The notes under the pieces are model-generated. The model was not told where the DNA came from. It made no database searches and worked only from the letters and a program-made list of their open reading frames with translations. From Brevundimonas sp. (GTDB taxonomy: Bacteria > Pseudomonadota > Alphaproteobacteria > Caulobacterales > Caulobacteraceae): 5,639 bases of DNA. The DNA lies in contig JAAXIW010000214.1 in the NCBI GenBank assembly GCA_012270135.1, positions 9,256 to 14,894 on the forward strand, read 5' to 3'. Made by a program: the position numbers and the translations under genes. Each line of letters begins with the position of its first letter. Within the stretch, counting starts at the first letter, position 1. Below, piece after piece: positions 1-4,355 of the stretch.

Positions 1-56
1 GGACGAGGCCATGGGCGACGGCTACGACCTGCTGCTGGGCCGCCGGAGGCCTCGTC
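1..56. other. Inverted segment with 9-bp inverted repeats breaking the reductase-like gene
   Basis: GACGAGGCC at 2-10 is the reverse complement of GGCCTCGTC at 48-56. Plus-strand codons from 2 to 46 read DEAMGDGYDLLLGRR, which is the stretch expected directly after FFDEA of the minus-strand gene in this family. The 37 bp between the repeats therefore lie in the wrong orientation, and DEA is encoded twice, once on each strand. Flipping 11-47 restores FFDEAMGDGYDLLLGRR in frame, but the next residues (RPR) still do not match the TYE-like continuation common in the family. A fold-back (template-switch) chimera or contig-end artefact explains this at least as well as a real micro-inversion. Confidence 0.75.
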
Positions 57-176
57 GAAGAAGGGCCACACCCAGCCGCCGAAGGCGAAGCCGCCGGTGG
101 GATCCTCCTCGGGGCCGCCGGGCGCCTGGATGACCCCGTCGAGGGAGGTGAAGGTGGCGGTTCTGATCTTGCGCAT
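1..176 (-). CDS. RibD-C/dihydrofolate-reductase-like protein, N-terminal part, disrupted at the window edge
   Basis: The ATG at 176-174 opens a frame whose first 43 residues (to position 48) look like the start of the RibD C-terminal/dihydrofolate-reductase-like family. It has a beta strand running into SLDGVIQAPGG (residues 11-21), then an acidic turn EEDPTGGF, then FGGWVWPFFDEA (residues 32-43). Members of this family are small cytosolic proteins presumed to bind NAD(P)H and reduce an unknown substrate; that is family knowledge, not visible here. The start lies 23 nt after the hydrolase stop, so translation with that gene is plausible, though no clear Shine-Dalgarno is present. After residue 43 the minus-strand frame stays open but turns into low-quality sequence (SGGPAAGRSRRPWPR), while the natural continuation is on the opposite strand. 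The rest of the protein lies outside the window. Family call fairly sure; intactness unknown. Confidence 0.75.
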   Translation of the reverse strand, partial: MRKIRTATFTSLDGVIQAPGGPEEDPTGGFAFGGWVWPFFDEASGGPAAGRSRRPWPR

Positions 177-199
177 GGTCCGGGTCCCGGCGGGGTCGC

Positions 200-1129
200 T
201 CAGAAAAACCCGGGGGGCGTCGGGCGAGTCTGGTCGTCAAGGAACGGCAGGATCATCGCCGCCAGCAGCGCGGGATCGCCGAACACATCGATGTGCGAGG
301 CGCCCGGCAGGATGGCCAGGCGCGCCGGCGGAGCCTCGGTCAGGAAGGGCTGGGACGCCCGCGCCGTGTCGCCGCCGCCGCGCAGCCGGTACAGCTCGAT
401 GGCGTGCTCCGGGCGGACGATGTCGTGGTCGCCGATGATGATCAAGGTGGGCGAGGTCAGGGCGCGGATGTCTTCAGCGGGCCAGTCCTGGCCCCTGTCC
501 ATGACCTTGATCTTGTCGACGACCGAGGCGAAGGCCTGTGGCGTCGGCGTAAGCCGCATGAACTCCCGCTCCATCGCCGAGCCGGCGAACACCTCGGGGG
601 TGATCTGCGCCATCTGCTCCGAGAAGCCCGGCAGGTTGCCGGCCTCGTTGAAGCTGACCGAGGCGACGACCAGGTGATCGACCCGTTCGGGGTGGCGCAG
701 GGCCAACTGCAGGGCGGCTCCGGCGCCCATCGAATATCCAAACACATCGGCCTTCGCGACGTCGGCGTCCGCCAGCACGGCCGCGGCGTCGTCGGCCAGC
801 GTCTCATAGGTGATCGGACCCGGCAGATCGCCGGTGCGCCCGTGGCCGCGCTGGTCCACCACGATCATCGGGCGATCGGTGATCAGGTCGGTCAGGGGCT
901 TCATTGCGTCCGACGACATGAAGGCGCCGTGCAGCACCAGCAGCGGCGTCCTGCCGGACCCCAGGTCGCCGTGGACGAAGTAGCGGACTTCGCCGTCCTC
1001 GACCGGGGCGGAGTCGGCCCGGGCGACCTGAACGCTCGCGACCGGCGCCGCGGGTTGCGTCTGCGCGGTGGCGGGCAGGGCGGTCGCCAGCGCGAGTGCG
1101 GCCGCGGCGGTCAACAAGGGCAGTCTCAT
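200..1129 (-). CDS. Exported alpha/beta-fold hydrolase
   Basis: A 309-residue serine hydrolase of the alpha/beta fold. Residues 1-23 form a signal peptide (MRLPLL, an Ala/Leu core, then an ATAQ-type cleavage region), so it probably acts in the periplasm or outside. The oxyanion HG is at 67-68 (LVLHGAF), DQRGHGRTG at 92-100, the nucleophile elbow GYSMG at 131-135 with Ser133, the likely acid Asp236 in GDHD, and the catalytic His279 in GASHID. The full triad is therefore present. The substrate cannot be read from sequence; esterase or lactonase activity is typical of relatives. The start at 1129 is preferred over an in-frame upstream ATG at 1192 because AGGAG sits 6 nt before it and the signal peptide begins there. 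It is 91 bp downstream of the VOC gene, with a GC hairpin in the gap, and 23 nt upstream of the reductase-like gene. Confidence 0.93.
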   Translation of the reverse strand: MRLPLLTAAAALALATALPATAQTQPAAPVASVQVARADSAPVEDGEVRYFVHGDLGSGRTPLLVLHGAFMSSDAMKPLTDLITDRPMIVVDQRGHGRTGDLPGPITYETLADDAAAVLADADVAKADVFGYSMGAGAALQLALRHPERVDHLVVASVSFNEAGNLPGFSEQMAQITPEVFAGSAMEREFMRLTPTPQAFASVVDKIKVMDRGQDWPAEDIRALTSPTLIIIGDHDIVRPEHAIELYRLRGGGDTARASQPFLTEAPPARLAILPGASHIDVFGDPALLAAMILPFLDDQTRPTPPGFF

Positions 1130-1135
1130 TTCCGG

Positions 1136-1140
1136 CTCCT
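1136..1140 (-). promoter_or_regulatory. Shine-Dalgarno of the alpha/beta hydrolase
   Basis: AGGAG on the minus strand ends 6 nt before the ATG at 1129. It decides the start in favour of residue MRLPLL rather than the longer frame opening at 1192. Confidence 0.85.
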
Positions 1141-1150
1141 TTTCTGTCGA

Positions 1151-1169
1151 GGCCCGGACCCGCCGGGCC
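1151..1169 (-). terminator. GC-rich hairpin between VOC and hydrolase genes, possible terminator or mRNA structure
   Basis: GGCCCGG (1151-1157) and CCGGGCC (1163-1169) form a perfect 7-bp stem with a 5-nt loop in the 91-bp gap. Read on the minus strand, no T tract follows; the next bases lead straight into the hydrolase ribosome-binding site. It is therefore not a classical intrinsic terminator. It could weaken read-through or protect an mRNA end. No clear promoter for the hydrolase was seen in the gap. Confidence 0.3.
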
Positions 1170-1220
1170 CGGGGCGGATCTGCAACGGGCACCGATGTTC
1201 GGGAATGGCGGCCGCGATCG

Positions 1221-1664
1221 TCACGACGCGAGCTTCCCGTCGGCCGCCGGGATGGTGTTGATCATCCACGGCACGCCGAATTTGTCGACGAGCGCGCCGA
1301 AGCCCGGGGACCAGAACGTGGCCTCGAACGGCATGACCGCCTTGCCGCCGTCCGACAGTTCGTCGAACCAGCGCCGGGCCTCGGCGGCGTCGCCGGTATG
1401 CAGGGTGACGTCGAAACCGTTCTTGGGCTTGTCGATGCCGGGCGCCCAGTCGACGTCCATGTCGGCCCCCATGATCGCCTGGTCGCCGACCTCCAGCCAG
1501 CCGTGCATCAGCCAGTCCCTGTACTTGGGATCGCTGATCGGCATGTCCGGGGGGGCGTCGCCATAGGTCATGGCTGCGGTGATTTTCCCGCCGAGGACCT
1601 TCGCGTAGAACTCAAACGCTTCGCGGCACTGTCCGCGGAAGCTGAGGCTGGTCACGATCTTCAT
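1221..1664 (-). CDS. PhnB-like VOC (glyoxalase-fold) protein
   Basis: A 147-residue small cytosolic protein of the vicinal-oxygen-chelate fold, PhnB/YjdN-like branch. The hallmark opening is at 6-20 (SLSFRGQCREAFEFY), where the GxCxEAxxFY pattern starts the first beta-alpha unit. The hallmark ending is TFWSPGFGALVDKFGVPWMIN at about 117-136. The central EVGDQAIMGADM (58-69) matches the strand that normally carries a metal or substrate residue. Length is normal for the family, and there is no signal peptide. Many members have no proven reaction, so none is assigned. The ATG is preceded by GAGGAA 8 nt upstream (1673-1678), a good ribosome-binding site. It lies 64 bp downstream of the second SRPBCC gene, in the same direction, with a stem-loop at the preceding stop codon. 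AHSA1 and PhnB-like genes are common neighbours. Confidence 0.9.
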   Translation of the reverse strand: MKIVTSLSFRGQCREAFEFYAKVLGGKITAAMTYGDAPPDMPISDPKYRDWLMHGWLEVGDQAIMGADMDVDWAPGIDKPKNGFDVTLHTGDAAEARRWFDELSDGGKAVMPFEATFWSPGFGALVDKFGVPWMINTIPAADGKLAS

Positions 1665-1719
1665 GGTTGTCGTTCCTCAAGAAGGTTGAAAACGGACGCG
1701 TACTATCCGGGGGAAGGAG

Positions 1720-1744
1720 GGGCGGGCGTCAGGACGCTCCGCCC
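1720..1744 (-). terminator. Stem-loop overlapping the stop of the second SRPBCC gene
   Basis: Bases 1720-1730 and 1733-1744 pair as GGGCGG-GCGTC with GACGC-t-CCGCCC: about 11 pairs with one bulged base at 1738. The loop is AG if the innermost C-G pair forms, or 4 nt if it does not. The stem includes the TGA at 1731-1729. The minus strand continues into a C-rich stretch and not a T tract, so it is not a classical intrinsic terminator. It could stabilise the upstream mRNA end or reduce expression of the VOC gene. Confidence 0.35.
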
Positions 1745-2208
1745 GCCGCCAGGAAGGCCTGCAGCCGATCGAAGGTGCTGGTCCAGCCGTGTTCGTGACC
1801 GGTCAGGCTCTGTTCCGACTTCAGGCCCTCATGGGTGAAGTCCATCAGGGTGCCTCCGCCGGGGGCGTCGCTCAGCACCACCGTCACCAGGGTGTCGACC
1901 GGAGGGCCGTCCTCGTGCGACTCGTCCCATTTGAAGGTGAAGACCAGCCGTTCCTCCGGCACGATCTCGCGGTAGACCCCGCCCTGCCACAGCTCCTCGC
2001 CGGTCTCGGGCGAACGCAGACAGGCCCGCCAGGCCCCGCCGACGCGGAAATCACCCGTGCCGGCCACCATCGGCCATTCGACCGGACCCATCCACAGAAC
2101 CCGGATTTCCGGGCTGGTCCACGCCCGCCACACCAGCGTCCGCGGGGCATCGAAGACGCGCTGCATGTGCAGGGTGGGGCGAAGGGCGACGTCTTCAATC
2201 ACGGTCAT
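1729..2208 (-). CDS. AHSA1-type SRPBCC domain protein (second of pair)
   Basis: A 159-residue, single-domain START/SRPBCC helix-grip protein of the AHSA1 (Aha1 C-terminal-like) family. The typical opening is at 12-33 (TLHMQRVFDAPRTLVWRAWTSP), followed by an LWMGP motif at 38-42. The internal sheet strand DFRVGGAWRACLRSP spans 53-67, and the EERLVFTF strand 85-92. The ending is HEGLKSEQSLTGHEHGWTSTFDRLQAFL at about 126-153, the long C-terminal helix that closes the hydrophobic cavity. Members bind small hydrophobic ligands or are uncharacterised; no catalytic residues can be assigned. The ATG at 2208 is chosen because the domain begins shortly after it and upstream codons are Arg/Pro-rich filler. 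The ribosome-binding site is weak (AGAGA). It starts 41 bp after the stop of the other SRPBCC gene. The two proteins share the fold but differ clearly, so this is not a recent tandem duplication. Confidence 0.9.
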   Translation of the reverse strand: MTVIEDVALRPTLHMQRVFDAPRTLVWRAWTSPEIRVLWMGPVEWPMVAGTGDFRVGGAWRACLRSPETGEELWQGGVYREIVPEERLVFTFKWDESHEDGPPVDTLVTVVLSDAPGGGTLMDFTHEGLKSEQSLTGHEHGWTSTFDRLQAFLAAGGAS

Positions 2209-2249
2209 CGGCTGTCTCTGTGGGTGGGTCCGGTCGCGGCCGGGGAGGC

Positions 2250-2753
2250 TCAGTTGGTTTTCAGCAGCTCGGCCAGCTGGTCGGCGCACTGGCCCCAGCC
2301 TTCATGGAAGCCCATGGCCTCGTGCTGTTTCATCGTCTCGGCGCTCCAGTGGCGCGCCGTGGCGACGTAGTCGGTCCGGCCGTCTTCGCGCGGGGTAAGC
2401 TCGACCGTGCCGACCATGAAGGGCTGGCCGGCGGGCTCCCAGTCCGGGGTCAGGGCGTCGGTCGTGATCCAGCGGCGGCCGGGCTCGGCGGCCAGGAACA
2501 CCCCGCTGTTGGGGAAGCGCTCGCCGTCCGGACCGTGCATGACGAAGTTGAACACGCCGCCCGGGCGGGGATCGACCTGCACGTCCGAGATGGTCCACGG
2601 CTTCGGGGCGAACCACTGCTGGAGCAGCTCGGGCGTCATCCACGCCTTCCAGATCTGCTCCGGCGTGGCGTCGAGCACGCGGCGCAGGGTCAACACGTGC
2701 TGATGCGCCGCGCCGTCGGTGTGGCAGGGATTGTTTTCAGTTTCTTGGGCCAC
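2250..2753 (-). CDS. AHSA1-type SRPBCC domain protein (first of pair), GTG start
   Basis: A 167-residue AHSA1-family SRPBCC protein. After an 18-residue polar leader, the domain opens at 20-50 (VLTLRRVLDATPEQIWKAW, then LLQQWFAP). The body contains PRPGGVFNFVMHGPDGERFPNSGVFL (62-87) and TDALTPDWEPAGQPFM (98-113). It ends with the highly typical RHWSAETMKQHEAMGFHEGWGQCADQLAELL (134-164). This is a hydrophobic-cavity fold; the ligand and reaction are unknown. The start is GTG at 2753-2751, supported by AGGAG 6 nt upstream. It overlaps the 3' end of the arsR-type gene by 17 bp (2737-2753), so the two are almost certainly co-transcribed and perhaps translationally coupled. ArsR plus AHSA1 pairs are a recurrent bacterial arrangement in which the repressor controls its neighbour. 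Confidence 0.93.
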   Translation of the reverse strand: MAQETENNPCHTDGAAHQHVLTLRRVLDATPEQIWKAWMTPELLQQWFAPKPWTISDVQVDPRPGGVFNFVMHGPDGERFPNSGVFLAAEPGRRWITTDALTPDWEPAGQPFMVGTVELTPREDGRTDYVATARHWSAETMKQHEAMGFHEGWGQCADQLAELLKTN

Positions 2754-3084
2754 GGTCGTCTCCTTTTTGAATCTTCTTCAGGTACGCATCCAGGCGATCG
2801 AAGCTGGCGTCCCAGTAGCGGCGGTAGTGTTCCAGCCATTCGGCGACGCCCTTGAGGCCCATCGGCTCGAGCCGGGCGGGGCGCCACTGCGCCTCGCGGC
2901 CCCGGCTGATCAGCCCGGCCTTTTCCAGCACCTTCAGATGTTTCGACACGGCCGGCAGGCTCATGTCGAAAGGCTCGGCCAGGTCGTTGACGCTGGCTTC
3001 GCCCTCGCACAGCCGCGCCAGTATGGCCCGACGGGTCGGGTCGGCGAGGGCGGCGAACTTGGCGCTGAGGGGATCGGTCTGCAT
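2737..3084 (-). CDS. ArsR/SmtB-family winged-helix transcriptional repressor
   Basis: A 115-residue DNA-binding regulator. The N-terminal helix reads FAALADPTRRAILARL (10-25). The helix-turn-helix spans about 31-54, with the recognition helix MSLPAVSKHLKVLEKAGLI (41-59), and the wing runs about 60-71. A helical C-terminus WLEHYRRYWDASFDRLDAYLKKIQ (83-106) probably forms the dimer interface. The ELCVC-type metal site of true ArsR/SmtB sensors is absent; only Cys26 occurs. It therefore belongs to the metal-independent, SdpR-like branch often found before AHSA1 genes. The ATG at 3084 has GGAG only 2 nt away, with AAGAAG further upstream as an alternative ribosome-binding site. The gene heads the minus-strand cluster and faces two dyads in the divergent intergenic region, suggesting it represses itself and its operon. 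The inducing signal is unknown. Confidence 0.93.
   Translation of the reverse strand: MQTDPLSAKFAALADPTRRAILARLCEGEASVNDLAEPFDMSLPAVSKHLKVLEKAGLISRGREAQWRPARLEPMGLKGVAEWLEHYRRYWDASFDRLDAYLKKIQKGDDRGPRN
2760..2764 (-). promoter_or_regulatory. Shine-Dalgarno supporting the GTG start of the first SRPBCC gene
   Basis: AGGAG on the minus strand, 6 nt before the GTG at 2753. It lies inside the last codons of the repressor gene. It fixes the non-ATG start, which would otherwise be doubtful. Confidence 0.8.
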
Positions 3085-3097
3085 GGCTCCGCTTCTT

Positions 3098-3117
3098 ATC
3101 TAACTGACAGGTTAAAT
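3098..3117. promoter_or_regulatory. Candidate ArsR operator 1 (proximal dyad)
   Basis: The 20-bp sequence ATCTAACTGACAGGTTAAAT is an imperfect dyad: ATnTAAC, a 6-nt spacer, and GTTAnAT, with one mismatched pair. It lies 14 bp before the repressor start and would cover the -10 side of its promoter. Its right half GGTTAAAT (3110-3117) recurs exactly at 3148-3155. Confidence 0.55.
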
Positions 3118-3141
3118 GGCGCGGCCCGGGCAGGTTGTCAA
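3112..3141 (-). promoter_or_regulatory. Candidate promoter of the repressor operon
   Basis: On the minus strand, TTGACA at 3141-3136 is a perfect -35 hexamer. A 17- or 18-nt spacer leads to CATTTA or ATTTAA (3118-3112), which is only a poor -10 match. The -35 falls inside the distal dyad and the -10 inside the proximal dyad, so a bound repressor would block both. No strong promoter could be recognised on the plus strand for the oxidoreductase. Confidence 0.45.
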
Positions 3142-3155
3142 CCGTTCGGTTAAAT
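3133..3155. promoter_or_regulatory. Candidate ArsR operator 2 (distal, overlapping dyads)
   Basis: AACCG-TT-CGGTT (3140-3151) is a perfect dyad and continues to GGTTAAAT at 3148-3155. Its half-sites have the same spacing as operator 1: (T/C)AAC, 6 nt, GTTAAAT. The centres are 38 bp apart. A second overlapping dyad, GGTTG-T-CAACC (3133-3143), adds a third half-site. The position between divergent genes fits control of both directions. Confidence 0.55.
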
Positions 3156-3183
3156 AAAAGCGCGGAACGTCTCTGCGGCGGCG

Positions 3184-3205
3184 GTGGTTGGATCCTCTCA
3201 ACCGC
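3184..3205 (+). promoter_or_regulatory. Possible stem-loop in the oxidoreductase leader
   Basis: GTGGTTG (3184-3190) can pair with CAACCGC (3199-3205), allowing one G-U pair, around an 8-nt loop. It ends 11 nt before the ATG at 3217. It could shape translation initiation, since the start lacks a strong Shine-Dalgarno. It may also be a chance GGTT/AACC pair. Confidence 0.25.
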
Positions 3206-3216
3206 GAGCGAGACCG

Positions 3217-3828
3217 ATGAAAGCCCTGATCCTGAACTGCACCCTCAAACCGTCGCCCGAGACTTCCAGCACCGAGGCGCTGGCCAAGGTCGTCATGGCC
3301 GAGCTGGAGAAGGGCGGGGCGGAGACCGAACTGGTCCGGCTGGTCGATCTCAACCTCAAGCCCGGGGTGAGGACCGACGAAGGCGAGGGCGACGACTGGC
3401 CCGCCGTGCATGCAAGGCTGATGGCGGCGGACATCCTGATCATGGCCACGCCGACGTGGCTGGGGCAGATGTCCAGCGTTTGCCTGCGCGCCCTCGAGCG
3501 TATGGACGCCCTGTTCTCCGAGACCGACGACAGCGGCCGCCCGGTCGCCTTCGGCAAGGTCGCCGGCGTGGTCATCACCGGCAATGAGGACGGCGCCCAC
3601 CACATCGTGGCCACGGTCTGCCAGGGTCTGATCGACATGGGCTTCACCATCCCGGGCCAGAGCTGGACCTACTGGCACCTCGGGCCCGGCCCGGGCCCGG
3701 ACTATGTCGAGACCGACAAGGGTCATGACTATTCCGATCGCGTCGGCCGCAACGCCGCCCGCAACCTGCTGGCGCTCGCCGGGATCCTGAAGCCGGAGAC
3801 CTATCCGGTCCCCGAAAGCGGGGACTGA
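3217..3828 (+). CDS. NAD(P)H-dependent FMN reductase-like oxidoreductase (flavodoxin fold)
   Basis: A 203-residue flavodoxin-fold protein of the NADPH-dependent FMN reductase type. The first strand and phosphate-binding loop are at 2-19 (KALILNCTLKPSPETSST). A second family motif is ADILIMATPTWLGQMSS (71-87), which lines the flavin site. A third is VAGVVITGNEDGAHH (115-129). A conserved-looking SWTYWHLGPGPGPDY spans 149-163. These proteins are cytosolic and pass electrons from NAD(P)H through FMN to quinones or other acceptors; the substrate here is unknown. The start at 3217 is preferred over the in-frame ATG at 3184 because the beta strand begins at once there and the intervening codons would encode filler; the ribosome-binding site (GAGCGAG) is weak. 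It is divergent from the ArsR gene across the two dyads, so it may be under the same repressor. A 47-bp gap separates it from the next gene. Confidence 0.92.
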   Translation: MKALILNCTLKPSPETSSTEALAKVVMAELEKGGAETELVRLVDLNLKPGVRTDEGEGDDWPAVHARLMAADILIMATPTWLGQMSSVCLRALERMDALFSETDDSGRPVAFGKVAGVVITGNEDGAHHIVATVCQGLIDMGFTIPGQSWTYWHLGPGPGPDYVETDKGHDYSDRVGRNAARNLLALAGILKPETYPVPESGD

Positions 3829-3875
3829 CGCGCCTTTCCGTTGGGCGATCCGGCGAGCCGGGTTAGTCTCGGCGC

Positions 3876-4349
3876 ATGATCGCGCCCCTCCTCGCCCTCG
3901 CCCTGGCGCTTCAGACGCCGGCTGTCGCATCCGATCCCGCCGTTGGGGAGGTCGCGGCCGTTCTGGACCGGCTCAACGCCGCCTCCACGGCCGCCGACGG
4001 GCCAGCCTATTTCGGCCTGTTCACGCCAGACGCACGGTTCGTCGGCACCGACGCATCCGAGCACTGGAGCCTGACCGAGTTCCGCGCCTTCGCGGAACCG
4101 CATTTCGCGCGCGGGAACGGCTGGTCCTATCCGGCCACCGAACGGACGATCACCATCGCCCCGATCGACTGCCGCTGCATCGCCTGGTTCGAGGAAAAGC
4201 TGATCAACGATTCCTACGGCGTCACGCGTGGCTCCGGCGTCCTGCGCCTCACCGACGAGGGCTGGAGGATCGAACAGTATGTTCTCAGCTTCGCCGTTCC
4301 CAACGACCGGGCGCGCGCGGTCGTGGAGACGATCGCCGCCGGCGAGTGA
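3876..4349 (+). CDS. Exported NTF2/SnoaL-like (SnoaL_3/DUF4440-type) protein
   Basis: A 157-residue protein with a short hydrophobic leader (MIAPLLALALALQTPAVA), likely cleaved after AVA at 18. The leader lacks the usual basic n-region, so export is probable, not certain. The mature part is a cone-shaped alpha+beta barrel of the NTF2 superfamily. It starts with the helix VGEVAAVLDRLNAASTAADGPAYFGLFTPDARFVGTD (23-59), followed by HWSLTEFRAFAEPHF (63-77), a central CRCIAWFEEKL (99-109), GVTRGSGVLRLTDEGWRIEQYVLSFAVPND (115-144), and a short C-terminal helix. Cys99 and Cys101 form a CRC pair. Related domains serve as ligand pockets or small enzymes; no reaction can be assigned. No clear Shine-Dalgarno precedes the ATG. 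It ends 6 bp from the convergent membrane-protein gene. Confidence 0.85.
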   Translation: MIAPLLALALALQTPAVASDPAVGEVAAVLDRLNAASTAADGPAYFGLFTPDARFVGTDASEHWSLTEFRAFAEPHFARGNGWSYPATERTITIAPIDCRCIAWFEEKLINDSYGVTRGSGVLRLTDEGWRIEQYVLSFAVPNDRARAVVETIAAGE

Positions 4350-4355
4350 GGCGGT

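Noticed and set aside
22..240. 72-codon minus-strand frame at the left edge (Arg-rich)
   Set aside because: It is out of frame with the recognisable reductase-like N-terminus starting at 176 and overlaps the hydrolase stop; a shadow.
293..1261. Long plus-strand open frame (322 codons) opposite the alpha/beta hydrolase
   Set aside because: The minus-strand frame has a signal peptide, a complete catalytic triad and a good ribosome-binding site; the plus frame is composition-biased and domainless.
3682..3698. Near-perfect GC palindrome GGGCCCGG-C-CCGGGCCC in the oxidoreductase gene
   Set aside because: It encodes the LGPGPGPD stretch, which looks like a family feature; Gly/Pro codons in a GC-rich genome produce such symmetry without any regulatory role.
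3850..3861. CCGG-CGAG-CCGG mini-hairpin between the oxidoreductase and NTF2-like genes as a terminator
   Set aside because: Only a 4-bp stem and no T tract; expected by chance at this GC content.
3112..3930. Long minus-strand open frame (272 codons) opposite the oxidoreductase gene
   Set aside because: It is antisense to a clear flavodoxin-fold gene, has Arg/Gly/Asp/His-rich composition with no domain, and runs through the operator region; a GC-driven shadow.
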